Shown: in pieces, positions 19,502 through 27,727 of the stretch | Position numbering within the stretch: the stretch's first letter is position 1 | Layout of the letters: each line of letters opens with the position of its first letter | Source of the DNA: an uncultured Bacteroidales bacterium | GTDB taxonomy: Bacteria; Bacteroidota; Bacteroidia; Bacteroidales; P3 | Direction: 5' to 3' | Length of the DNA stretch: 64,000 nt | NCBI GenBank assembly: GCA_900315935.1 | Contig: ONBB01000002.1 | Coordinates: 62,001-126,000 of the forward strand | Translations under genes and position numbers: made by a program | The notes under the pieces: generated by a model | What the model was told of the DNA's origin: nothing | The model's input: only the letters and a program-made list of their open reading frames with translations | The model's database searches: none

Positions 19502-20825
19502 TGTCCTTGTACACAGGCAGTATCTTGATGTGCGTTCCGCGCTGCAGGTTGATGGGGCCGAGGTAGATGTTGCTGTAGCGTGTCGGCGCCAGGCTGTCGA
19601 GCGAATAGAATATATAGGTATTGGGCACCTCGGTCTCGATGGAGATATTCATCGTCTGGTCGTCGACCCGCGTGGCCTTGAACAGCGGGGTGAACGAGCC
19701 CTCGCAATAGTTGTACCCCTTGGTGTGCAGGCGCTCCTTTTGTAGTTCCACCTTCTTGCGGAAGTTGGGCCAACTGAGTTTGTCGGCCGTCGACCACAGG
19801 CACTCGGCCACCGCCAGCATGCGCGGCAGGAGCATGTACTCGGTCTGCCCAAGGTCGACCACACAGTCGGTCAGCAGGCGGCACTGCCCCCCCACGACGT
19901 TGGCCGCCGTGTGGCGGTTGGTCCCCACGGGAGCCGGGTCGAAACGGTAGGCACGGCGCAGCGTGATGACACCCTCATGGGCCTGGGGCTGGTAGCGCGG
20001 GTCGGCCTGGTAGCACGAAAAGTCCCAGTGCTCCACCGGCTCCATCACCACCTCGTCGCCCTTCAGGGCCAGGGCGAGGCCCTCCTTCAGGTCGTAGGCC
20101 AGCCGTGGCAGCGAATCCCACAGCACGGCCACGCCCAGGTCGGCGGCATAGGCCGTCAACTCCTCGGCTTCGGCCGGGCTGTAGACCGCCAGCGAATCCA
20201 CCTCCCACCGCAGGCTGTCCTCGTTCCAGCGGCTGCCGTCGATGCAAAGGCGGTTGAGCTTGTAGGCCAGCATGGCGTCGACCACGCGCTTGAGCGACTT
20301 GACAGGCATCGGCGAGCCGCTGACGTTCACATGCAGCCCGCGCCACGCAAAGCGCGGTCGGTCCAGCACCGTGCACTCCGGCAGCACCACCGTCTTGTAA
20401 GTGGTGTGCAGCACATCGGTCGGCAGCATCTGAATCAGCGTCTGGTAGGCGTAGAGGAGCCCCACCTCGCTGTTGGCCGACATGGTAACGCCGTCGCTGC
20501 GCACCTCGAGCAGGTAGCCCTCGTCGCCCAGTTCGGGGTTGAGCGTATCGTTGAGGCGCAGCAGGATGTCGCTCTCTTCGCTCAGCGCCACCAGCGACGG
20601 GCGCATGTGGGCGTGGCGCAGCGACTTCATGATAAACTTCACCGTGGGCGAGTTCTGCCCCACCCCGCTGACGGCAATCGCCACCTGGCGCTCCAAGGCA
20701 TACGAACCCTCCTTCTGCACCATGAACATCGGTTCGGGCACAATGGCGGGCTCCGTAACCGCCGCCGTTCGCCAGCAGCCCGTCAGCGTAAGCATCGCCA
20801 CCGCAGCCAGTATCAGTCGTTTCAT
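19464..20825 (-). CDS. GH20-like lipoprotein lacking the catalytic pair
   Basis: About 453 residues starting at the Met before a lipoprotein signal (AMLTLTGC). The N-terminal beta domain (GH20b) and the first barrel strand (RFAWRGLHVNVSG) are those of glycoside hydrolase family 20 beta-hexosaminidases. So is the later YRFDP region with a C-terminal chitobiase-like fold. However, HLHLTDDQGWR is replaced by RLCIDGSRW, and the segment with the catalytic Asp-Glu pair is missing, so the chain is about 150 residues short. It is probably catalytically dead, perhaps a glycan-binding or structural protein. It overlaps hydE by a few codons. Confidence 0.75.
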   Translation of the reverse strand: MKRLILAAVAMLTLTGCWRTAAVTEPAIVPEPMFMVQKEGSYALERQVAIAVSGVGQNSPTVKFIMKSLRHAHMRPSLVALSEESDILLRLNDTLNPELGDEGYLLEVRSDGVTMSANSEVGLLYAYQTLIQMLPTDVLHTTYKTVVLPECTVLDRPRFAWRGLHVNVSGSPMPVKSLKRVVDAMLAYKLNRLCIDGSRWNEDSLRWEVDSLAVYSPAEAEELTAYAADLGVAVLWDSLPRLAYDLKEGLALALKGDEVVMEPVEHWDFSCYQADPRYQPQAHEGVITLRRAYRFDPAPVGTNRHTAANVVGGQCRLLTDCVVDLGQTEYMLLPRMLAVAECLWSTADKLSWPNFRKKVELQKERLHTKGYNYCEGSFTPLFKATRVDDQTMNISIETEVPNTYIFYSLDSLAPTRYSNIYLGPINLQRGTHIKILPVYKDIARDSIYEFVIK

Positions 20826-20853
20826 ATAATTCGTCTTTCTCATTTTACGGCTG

Positions 20854-20884
20854 CAAAGATACTACAATTCCCCGACACGGCAAA
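20854..20884 (-). promoter_or_regulatory. Promoter of the GH20-like/hydE pair
   Basis: On the minus strand TTTG (20881-20884), 19 bases, then TATCTTTG (20854-20861). This matches the Bacteroidota consensus exactly in both boxes and spacing, 29 bases before the start at 20825. Confidence 0.8.
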
Positions 20885-20912
20885 ATTATTTTTTCCCCAC
20901 CGGCATACCATT

Positions 20913-21010
20913 CCCCAAAGGAGTAAAAAGAGGGTACGAAGAGGGGAAGAAGAGGAGAAAAAGGGGAAGCCTACAAAGTACTTATTACCAGCAAATTGCA
21001 AATTGACAAT
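20913..21010 (+). repeat. Conserved upstream element, copy D (diverged)
   Basis: GGAGTAAAAAGAGGG, a purine-rich run, GGGGAAGCCTACAAAG, then CAGCAAATTGC. The parts recall copies A, B and C (1441, 10331, 31090) but spacing differs by several bases and an extra purine-rich repeat is present. It ends in two CAAATTG 7-mers. It lies about 115 bases upstream of the promoter at 21124. Confidence 0.35.
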
Positions 21011-21123
21011 TTCGAGGCATTTTTCGGACTTCTTGCGTCTTTTTTGCCAATTATGCAGCAAGCTGGCAGACAGACACTTGCACTATATTTGCACTTTTTT
21101 CCCTTGGAACCGATTAAAATTCG

Positions 21124-21131
21124 TATTTTTG
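21124..21131 (+). promoter_or_regulatory. -7 box of the DUF6029 gene
   Basis: TATTTTTG followed by C, 22 bases before the ATG at 21154. CTTG lies 17 bases upstream as a poor -33 box. Confidence 0.6.
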
Positions 21132-21153
21132 CACCCTGAAATTTGATAACCCT

Positions 21154-22818
21154 ATGACAAGAAAAACACTCACTCTCACCCTCGCCCTCGCGCTGGCCGC
21201 CACGGCCTCGGCGCAGGGAATCCTGGGCGGCCACGTAACAGGCAACGTTCAATTGGACGGCCAGATGAGCCGTGCCGACAGCGTCATCGGCGCCGAGGAC
21301 GTACCCGAGCGCCTGCTGCTCAATGCACGTGCCGACGTGCTCTACACCAATGGCGACTTCAGCGCCGGCCTGCGCCTCGAAATGTACCAGAACCCCCTCC
21401 TCGGCTTCGACGCCCAATGGAAGGGTCAGGGCGTGGCCAACTACTTCGTCAAGTACAGCGGCGAGCGCCTCACCGTTACCGCGGGCCACTTCTACGAGCA
21501 GTTCGGCTCGGGCATGATACTGCGCACCTACGAGGACCGCTACCTGGGCATCGACAACGCCCTCTTCGGTGTGAGCGCCCAATACCGTCCCACCGACGGC
21601 ATCACCCTCAAGGCCCTGGCCGGCAAACAGCGCCACTTCTGGGACTACGGCCCCGGACTGGTGCGCGGCGTGGATGCCGAAGTGGGGCTCAACAGCGTCA
21701 TCAAGTCCCTGGCCGACAGCAAGCTGCGCGCCACGCTGGGTGCGGGTTTCGTCAGCAAATATGAGGACGACCAGGTGATTGCCTCGTCGACCAACCCCGA
21801 GCACCGCCTCAACCTGCCGCTCAACGTCGGCGCCGCCTCCCTCCGTGCCGACCTGGGCTACGGCGGATGGAGCCTGCAGGCCGAATACGCCCGCAAAGGA
21901 CAGGACCCCAATGCCATCAACGGCTACATCTACCGCCCGGGCAACGCCCTGATGCTCAACCTCGGATACTCCACCCGTGGCTTCTCGGCAGGCATCCAGG
22001 CCAAGCGCATCGACAACATGGGATACAAGTCCATGCGCTCGCTCAGCGGCGAGATGCTCTATATCAACTACCTGCCCGCCATCACCAAGAACCACACCTA
22101 CGCCTTCCTGGCCATGTACCCCTACGCCACGCAAGTGAACGGCGAGCAGGGCATGCAGGCCGATGTGATGTACAAAATAAAGAAAGGCACCCTATTAGGC
22201 GGCAAGTACGGCACCGACGTGCACCTCAACTCGTCGGTCGTTACCGCGCTGGACACCACCTTCATCGGCCTCGCCGGCACCGAGGGCTACACCGCCGAGA
22301 CCTTCTCGAAGGGCGACTTCCTCTACGGCGACATCTCGCTCGAGGTGGGCAAGAAGCTCTCCAAGTCCGTCAAACTCACCGCCACTTACGCCTACCAGGT
22401 CTTCAACCCCGTGGTGGAAGGCCACACGCCCGACCTCTACCACAACCACATCGTGGTGGCCGACCTCTCGTGGAAGGTCAGCAAGAAGCACGCCCTGCGC
22501 TTCGAGGCCGAGTGGATGGGCAGCGACAGCCACTACGACCCCGCCGCCGGCCACGACGACCGCCGCGCCGGCGACTGGGTGATGGGGCTGGTGGAGTGGA
22601 ACATCGGCACCCACTGGTTCCTCTCGCTCAGCGACCAGTACGCCTACAACGACGGCACCGGCAACTACTACAACCTCTCCTGCGGCTACACCCGCGGCGC
22701 CACGCGCTTCCAGCTGGGCTACGGCAAGCAGCGCGAGGGTCTGCTCTGCATCGGCGGCGTATGCCGCCAGGTGCCTGCCAGCAACGGATTGACATTTAGT
22801 TTAACAACAAGTTTCTAA
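21154..22818 (+). CDS. DUF6029 outer-membrane beta-barrel protein
   Basis: A 554-residue exported protein with a signal peptide cut after TASA or SAQ. The rest is a run of amphipathic beta strands, ending in FSLTTSF with a terminal Phe, the usual BAM signal of outer-membrane barrels. The sequence GHFYEQFGSGMILRTYEDRYLG is typical of DUF6029, a Bacteroidales family of unknown role. It precedes an Omp28-like lipoprotein gene by about 50 bases, and the two are often neighbours in this order, so they may work together at the outer membrane. The ligand is unknown. Confidence 0.8.
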   Translation: MTRKTLTLTLALALAATASAQGILGGHVTGNVQLDGQMSRADSVIGAEDVPERLLLNARADVLYTNGDFSAGLRLEMYQNPLLGFDAQWKGQGVANYFVKYSGERLTVTAGHFYEQFGSGMILRTYEDRYLGIDNALFGVSAQYRPTDGITLKALAGKQRHFWDYGPGLVRGVDAEVGLNSVIKSLADSKLRATLGAGFVSKYEDDQVIASSTNPEHRLNLPLNVGAASLRADLGYGGWSLQAEYARKGQDPNAINGYIYRPGNALMLNLGYSTRGFSAGIQAKRIDNMGYKSMRSLSGEMLYINYLPAITKNHTYAFLAMYPYATQVNGEQGMQADVMYKIKKGTLLGGKYGTDVHLNSSVVTALDTTFIGLAGTEGYTAETFSKGDFLYGDISLEVGKKLSKSVKLTATYAYQVFNPVVEGHTPDLYHNHIVVADLSWKVSKKHALRFEAEWMGSDSHYDPAAGHDDRRAGDWVMGLVEWNIGTHWFLSLSDQYAYNDGTGNYYNLSCGYTRGATRFQLGYGKQREGLLCIGGVCRQVPASNGLTFSLTTSF

Positions 22819-22854
22819 ATCTAGAAAATCTAGAGATTCTAGAAAATCTAGAAA
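22819..22854 (+). repeat. Period-9 tandem array (ATCTAGAAA)
   Basis: Four 9-base units, ATCTAGAAA or close variants, fill the gap between the DUF6029 and Omp28-like genes. Each unit has the palindrome TCTAGA at its heart, like the array inside the DUF6266 gene at 9760. Confidence 0.9.
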
Positions 22855-22870
22855 AAGACAGCATTCGACA

Positions 22871-23680
22871 ATGAAAAAGACAGCATTCCTTTTCGCAGCA
22901 GCGTTCCTTACGCTGGCCGCCTGCGACACGATAGACAGCGACGAATATACCGTATATGACGGTGCCCAGGTGAGTTGGAGCGCCGCGCCGCAAGCCCCCG
23001 AGGCCGTACAGCGCGCCTACGTCGAGAAATACACCGGCCCCCGCTGCAACAACTGCCCGGGTGCCGACCGCACACTCGACGAGGCCCACCACCAATATGG
23101 CGACCGCCTGGTGGTAGTCTCCATCAACCATCCCACCGGACAGGGCATCCCCTACCCCGGCAGTCCCGATATGCGCACCGACGGCGGTACGGCGTGGGAC
23201 CACCATTTCGGCATCACCTACCTCCCCTCCGCCCACCTCAACCGCACGGAACTTTACACGGGCGACATCTCCAACGTCGTTCCCGTCATCGGCCAGACCC
23301 TGACCGCCGCGCCCCAGGCCGCCATCAGCGTGCAGGCCACTGCCGAAGGCTCTTCCGTGAACATCACCGCCGACATACAGCTCTTGCAAAATGCCGCCTC
23401 GCCCCTCACCCTCACCGCCGCAATCATAGAGGACTCGCTCGTCTACCGCCAGTTGGACGGTACCGCGGCCATCGATGACTATGCACACAACCACATGCTG
23501 CGCAAAGTCATCACCTCCTACTGGGGCGCCGACCTGCCCACAGGCCAGACCCTGCTGCGCGGCACATTCAGTTTCACTCCGGCCGACGACATCGTGCTCG
23601 AGAACAGCCACATCGTGGTATTCCTCTCCGACAAGAACTCGCGCCGCGTGCTCAACTGCGCCAGCTGCAAGATACAGTAA
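22871..23680 (+). CDS. Omp28-related lipoprotein with a thioredoxin-like motif
   Basis: A 269-residue lipoprotein: short signal, lipobox LAAC with the acylated Cys near residue 18. The block VEKYTGPRCNNCPGA contains CxxC (CNNC) in the position found in Omp28-like proteins, which have a thioredoxin-type fold. A later domain is beta-rich. It is probably at the outer membrane, working with the preceding barrel, but no enzyme activity is established for the family. Next gene starts 6 bases downstream. Confidence 0.8.
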   Translation: MKKTAFLFAAAFLTLAACDTIDSDEYTVYDGAQVSWSAAPQAPEAVQRAYVEKYTGPRCNNCPGADRTLDEAHHQYGDRLVVVSINHPTGQGIPYPGSPDMRTDGGTAWDHHFGITYLPSAHLNRTELYTGDISNVVPVIGQTLTAAPQAAISVQATAEGSSVNITADIQLLQNAASPLTLTAAIIEDSLVYRQLDGTAAIDDYAHNHMLRKVITSYWGADLPTGQTLLRGTFSFTPADDIVLENSHIVVFLSDKNSRRVLNCASCKIQ

Positions 23681-23686
23681 CGCCCG

Positions 23687-25051
23687 ATGAACAAGCGCAT
23701 CCTGGGGCTGGCCCTGCCCAACATCGTTACCAACATCACCGTGCCCTTGCTGGGCATGGTGGACATGGCCATTGTGGGGCACCTCTCGGCTGCGCACATC
23801 GGCGCCATCACCATCGGCGCCTCCATCTTCAATCTCATCTACTGGAACTTCGGTTTCCTGCGCATGGGCACCAGCGGCTTCACCGCCCAAGCCTACGGTG
23901 CGCAGCGGTGGGACGAGGCACTGAACACCCTCATCCGCGCCTGCGCCATCGCGCTGGCCATCGCCTTGGCGCTCATTGCCTTGCAGTGGCCCATCTCGCT
24001 GCTTGTGCCCGTCATTTTCGAGAGCGGGAGCGAGGTGATGCAGATGGCGCTGACCTACTTCTTCATCCGCATCTGGGCCGCGCCGGCCACCCTGGGGCTC
24101 TACGCCATAAAAGGGTGGTTCATAGGCATGCAGGACTCCAAGACACCGATGTGGATTGCCATCGCGCTGAACTGTGTCAACATCCTGGCCTCGCTGCTCT
24201 TCGTGCTGGTGCTCCACTGGGACATCGCCGGCGTGGCCCTCGGCACCGTCATCGCCCAGTACTCCGGCCTCGCCCTCGGCATTTTCTTCCTGCACTGTAA
24301 AATGAGAAACGACCGAAATCTCTCAATTTTCAATTTTCAATTTTCAATTATAAAAGAGGCTCTCCGCTGGCAGGACATGCGCCGCTTTTTCAAGGTGAAC
24401 ACGGACATCTTCCTGCGCACCGTCTGCCTCTCGGCCGTCTTCACCTTCATCACCGCCGCCAGCGGCCGCATTAGCGACGAGGTGCTGGCCGTCGACGCAC
24501 TGCTGCTGCAGTTCTTCACCCTCTTCAGCTACATCATGGACGGCTTCGCCTACGCCGGCGAGAGCCTGGTGGGACGCTACATCGGCGCCCGCGACCCGCG
24601 CAACCTGCGCCTCTCGGTGCGCCTGCTGCTCCTCTGGGGGTTCGCGCTGACCGCCCTCTTCACCCTCCTCTACGCCCTCTTCGGCGACGCCTTCCTCCAC
24701 CTCTTCACCGACAACCAGGCCATCATCGACGCCACCGGCCGCTACCTCTTCTGGGTGCTGGTCATACCGGTGTGCGGCTTCGCGGCTTTCCTCTTCGACG
24801 GCATCTTCATAGGCGCCACCGCCAGCCGCACCATGCGCAACGCCATGTTCATCGCCACCGCAGCCTTCTTCACACTCTACTTCGGACTCAAAGCCCTTTT
24901 AATCTTCAATTCTCAACTTTCAACCTCCAACTGGAACCACACCCTCTGGACCGCCTTCATGGCCTACCTCCTCCTCCGCGGCCTCCTGCAAGGGCTGCGG
25001 GTGAGAAAAGACATCTATGGCCAAACCATGTGTAACGATTTGGAACAATAA
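23687..25051 (+). CDS. MATE family efflux transporter (DinF-like)
   Basis: A 454-residue, twelve-helix membrane protein of the MATE superfamily, closer to the DinF/NorM-like branch than the gene at 4-1356. GNFGFLRMGTSGFTAQA-type residues near 60 (WNFGFLRMGTSG) and FDGIFIGATAS near 375 are characteristic. Two period-7 repeats lie in frame. One (24324-24350) encodes SIFNFQFSI in a cytoplasmic or periplasmic loop near residue 215. The other (24907-24934) encodes FNSQLSTSNW in a loop near residue 410. Neither breaks the frame. The substrate is unknown. Confidence 0.9.
   Translation: MNKRILGLALPNIVTNITVPLLGMVDMAIVGHLSAAHIGAITIGASIFNLIYWNFGFLRMGTSGFTAQAYGAQRWDEALNTLIRACAIALAIALALIALQWPISLLVPVIFESGSEVMQMALTYFFIRIWAAPATLGLYAIKGWFIGMQDSKTPMWIAIALNCVNILASLLFVLVLHWDIAGVALGTVIAQYSGLALGIFFLHCKMRNDRNLSIFNFQFSIIKEALRWQDMRRFFKVNTDIFLRTVCLSAVFTFITAASGRISDEVLAVDALLLQFFTLFSYIMDGFAYAGESLVGRYIGARDPRNLRLSVRLLLLWGFALTALFTLLYALFGDAFLHLFTDNQAIIDATGRYLFWVLVIPVCGFAAFLFDGIFIGATASRTMRNAMFIATAAFFTLYFGLKALLIFNSQLSTSNWNHTLWTAFMAYLLLRGLLQGLRVRKDIYGQTMCNDLEQ
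24324..24350 (+). repeat. Period-7 tandem array inside a MATE gene (first)
   Basis: Three CAATTTT units and a partial fourth, in frame in the loop between the two halves of the transporter. The local base composition is starkly AT-rich against the GC-rich gene. Confidence 0.85.
24907..24934 (+). repeat. Period-7 tandem array inside a MATE gene (second, diverged)
   Basis: Four units (CAATTCT, CAACTTT, CAACCTC, CAACTGG) at 7-base spacing, in frame near the C-terminal end. The mismatches suggest an older copy than the one at 24324. Confidence 0.6.
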
Positions 25052-25081
25052 CCTACCACAAGCTACCAGAGTCGAACTATT

Positions 25082-25114
25082 CCCCTAGAGATCCCCTACC
25101 ATTCCCCTAGAAAA
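25082..25114 (+). repeat. Period-11 tandem array (CCCCTAnnnnn)
   Basis: Three 11-base units, CCCCTAGAGAT, CCCCTACCATT and CCCCTAGAAAA, lie just before the patatin gene. Relatives occur at 46711, 54490 and 60665, always between genes. Confidence 0.85.
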
Positions 25115-25140
25115 CCCACACGAAAATCGACCCATCCGAT

Positions 25141-26103
25141 ATGAAAAAGACACTCCTCCTCCTCACCGCCCTCATGATGGCCGGCAGCATCGGCGCCCAA
25201 AGCCACCAGCGACCCAAAGTGGCCGTCGTACTCTCCGGCGGCGGCGCCAAGGGTGCCGCCCACATCGGCGCCCTCAAAGTCATCGAAGAGGCCGGCATAC
25301 CCATCGACATCGTCTGCGGCACCTCCATGGGCTCGCTGGTCGGCGCCCTCTACTCCATCGGCTGGACCCCGCAGGAAATGGACTCCATCATGCGGGCGCA
25401 GGACTGGCTTACCCTGCTGACCGATCGCGTGGACCCCAATGTGCTCGACATCGACTACCGCCGCCTGCAGAACACCTATGCCCTCTGGCACGCCCTCTCC
25501 ACCAAAGATGAAGGCGGCGGCTTCGTGCGCGGCATCAACCTCGACCGCCTCTTCACGCAGCTCCTCTACGGCTACCTCGACTCCATCTCGTTCTACTCCC
25601 TCCCCATCCCCTTCGCCTGCGTGGCCACCAACATCATCGACAACACCGAGATTGACTTCCACCACGGCTACCTCAAACAGGCCATGCGCGCCTCGATGTC
25701 CATCCCGGGCGTATTCGCTCCGGTGCGCATGGGCGACAAACTGCTGGTCGACGGCGGCCTGCGCAACAACTACCCTGCCGACGTGGCCCGCGAGATGGGT
25801 GCCGACATCATCATCGGTGTCTCCGTGCAGGGCGAGGGATTCACCGCCGACGAGATAACCCACACGGCCACCGTCCTGGAGCAGGTCGTCGACATCAACT
25901 GCCGCAACAAGTACCAGTACAACGTCAACCACACCGACCTGCTGCTGCGGGTCGACGTGCGCGGCTACAGCGCCGCCAGCTTCACCGCCGACGCCATCAG
26001 CACCCTCATATCGCCCTGCGCCGCAAACACGGCATCGACTCCACGGCCCGTCCCGCCACCCTCCGGCGCCCCATACCGCCCGTCGAGAAGCACCGCCGCA
26101 TGA
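25141..26103 (+). CDS. Patatin-like phospholipase, N-terminal part of a broken gene
   Basis: A 320-residue reading with a signal peptide (cut near GAQS) and a full patatin domain. The oxyanion loop GGGAKG, the nucleophile elbow GTSMG (Ser at about 62) and the catalytic DGG (VDGGLRNNY) are intact. Patatins of this kind hydrolyse lipids and in Bacteroidota are fused to a POTRA and an outer-membrane barrel. The frame turns to nonsense after about 26008. The expected continuation (IALRRKHGID...) is found in another frame, leading into the barrel at 26100. The last 30 residues are therefore spurious. Confidence 0.8.
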   Translation: MKKTLLLLTALMMAGSIGAQSHQRPKVAVVLSGGGAKGAAHIGALKVIEEAGIPIDIVCGTSMGSLVGALYSIGWTPQEMDSIMRAQDWLTLLTDRVDPNVLDIDYRRLQNTYALWHALSTKDEGGGFVRGINLDRLFTQLLYGYLDSISFYSLPIPFACVATNIIDNTEIDFHHGYLKQAMRASMSIPGVFAPVRMGDKLLVDGGLRNNYPADVAREMGADIIIGVSVQGEGFTADEITHTATVLEQVVDINCRNKYQYNVNHTDLLLRVDVRGYSAASFTADAISTLISPCAANTASTPRPVPPPSGAPYRPSRSTAA

Positions 26104-27113
26104 CTGGCACCCCGCTCACCAACGAGCGCCTCATCGGTGCCGCCCTGCGCTTCGACAACGAGGAGAACGGCGCCCTGCAGTTCGGCGTCCAGCTGCCCTT
26201 CCACTGGCACATGCCCATGGACTTCAGCGCCAGCATACGCCTCGGCAATCGCCTCAAAGTGCATGCCGCCCATACCATCTTCCCCAACGGCATCACCAGC
26301 CCCACGCTCTCCTACACCTTCCTGCGCGACAACATCGACTACTACCGCCAGGGGCTCCGCATGGTCAACACACGCTACAACCACCACCGCGTCGACCTGC
26401 TGCCCATCAACTCGCACTTCCGCCGCTACCTGCTCCACGCCGGCCTCCGCTGGGAATACTACCAACACGACAAGCAGACCCTCATCCGCCCAGGCATGAA
26501 CCTCGGCGAGCTGCCCGACGGACACTTCTTCAGCCTCCACGCCGAGGCCGCCCATAACAGCGAGAACCACTGGTACTTCCCCTCCACCGGCACCCTTATC
26601 CAGGCTAACTACGCCTACATCACCGACAACCTCTTTACCTACGACGGCGGCCCTGGCATGCACGACATCAAAGCACTCTGGCGCGTCAACCTGCCGCTTG
26701 CCCGCCGCCTCACCTTCCAGCCCATGGCATACGGCCGCCTCTTCATCGGCGACCACCAGCCCGTACCCTTCGCCACCCTCCTCGGCGCCGAATGGTTCGC
26801 CATGTGCACCGACCACCAGTTGCCCTTCGACGGCGTTACCAACCTCGAGTATGTCGACCGCAACCTCGTGGCACTGCGCCTCCAACTGCAGTACCGCCTC
26901 CTCAAGAGCCACTACATACAGCTACGCTTCACCATGGCCTCCTCGTTCAGCCACTTCGACGACTTCGAGCAGCCCGAGGACCTCGTCAACCTCTTCGGCA
27001 CCTCGGCCGCCTACTTCTTCGACTCCTTCCTCGGCCCGCTTGGCTTCAATATCGGTTACTCCAACCTCCTCGACAAGCCCACCTTCTACCTCACCCTCGG
27101 ACACAAATTCTAA
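26100..27113 (+). CDS. Outer-membrane barrel part of the split patatin gene
   Basis: A 337-residue reading without a signal peptide of its own, rich in amphipathic strands and ending YLTLGHKF with the C-terminal Phe of BAM substrates. In related Bacteroidota proteins this Omp85-like barrel follows the patatin domain and a POTRA domain in a single chain. Here homologous-looking sequence in this frame runs back to about 26010, where the patatin frame ends. The POTRA segment seems missing. The fragment is probably not made as an independent protein, unless the frameshift is a sequencing error. Confidence 0.6.
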   Translation: MTGTPLTNERLIGAALRFDNEENGALQFGVQLPFHWHMPMDFSASIRLGNRLKVHAAHTIFPNGITSPTLSYTFLRDNIDYYRQGLRMVNTRYNHHRVDLLPINSHFRRYLLHAGLRWEYYQHDKQTLIRPGMNLGELPDGHFFSLHAEAAHNSENHWYFPSTGTLIQANYAYITDNLFTYDGGPGMHDIKALWRVNLPLARRLTFQPMAYGRLFIGDHQPVPFATLLGAEWFAMCTDHQLPFDGVTNLEYVDRNLVALRLQLQYRLLKSHYIQLRFTMASSFSHFDDFEQPEDLVNLFGTSAAYFFDSFLGPLGFNIGYSNLLDKPTFYLTLGHKF

Positions 27114-27121
27114 AAATATAG

Positions 27122-27129
27122 TATCTTTG
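27122..27129 (+). promoter_or_regulatory. -7 box just before the DUF4254 gene
   Basis: TATCTTTG followed by C, only 4 bases before the first possible ATG (27134). If used, transcription would begin near 27136 and translation at the ATG of 27143 or 27149, giving an almost leaderless message. No -33 box is seen. Confidence 0.45.
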
Positions 27130-27133
27130 CATC

Positions 27134-27727
27134 ATGAAAGCAATGGAAATGTACGACTTGTTCCACAGACAAGTCATTGAATACCATAAGACTGACTCGG
27201 TAGATGCCGAGCAGAACAACCCCTATAGCGCTGGAACATTCGAGGCGTTGCTATGGGAAAAGTCATGGGTCGACACCGTGCAATGGCACCTTGAAGACCT
27301 GATTCGTCCCGACGACGTGGAGCCCGCCTACGCCCTCACCCTCAAACGCCGCATCGACCGCTCCAACCAGCACCGCACCGACCTCGTGGAACGCATCGAC
27401 GACCACTACTACGCCCAATTTAAAGACATCGTTCCACAGCCCGACGTCCGCCTCAATACCGAGACACCCGCCTGGGCCGTCGACCGCCTCTCCATCCTGG
27501 CGCTGAAGGTATACCACTTCGACATCGAGGCCCACCGCGGCGACGACGAGCACCGCGCCAAGTGCCAGGCCAAGCTCGACACCCTGCTCACCCAGCGCGC
27601 CGACCTCACCACCGCCATCGACCAGCTGCTGGACGACCTCGGAGCCGGCCGCCGCATGATGCGCCTCTACCGCCAGATGAAGATGTACAACGACCCCAGC
27701 CTCAACCCCTCGTTGTACAAAAAGTGA
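27134..27727 (+). CDS. DUF4254 domain protein
   Basis: A 197-residue, wholly helical cytosolic protein matching DUF4254 (NNPYSAGTFEALLWEKSWVDTVQWHLED near the start). The family has no established role; it is commonly found beside a GT9 glycosyltransferase gene in Bacteroidota. Here the GTG start of that gene overlaps this stop (GTGA), so translation is coupled and a role in lipopolysaccharide or glycan assembly is inferred. The start might be 27143 or 27149 because of the nearby promoter box. Confidence 0.85.
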   Translation: MKAMEMYDLFHRQVIEYHKTDSVDAEQNNPYSAGTFEALLWEKSWVDTVQWHLEDLIRPDDVEPAYALTLKRRIDRSNQHRTDLVERIDDHYYAQFKDIVPQPDVRLNTETPAWAVDRLSILALKVYHFDIEAHRGDDEHRAKCQAKLDTLLTQRADLTTAIDQLLDDLGAGRRMMRLYRQMKMYNDPSLNPSLYKK

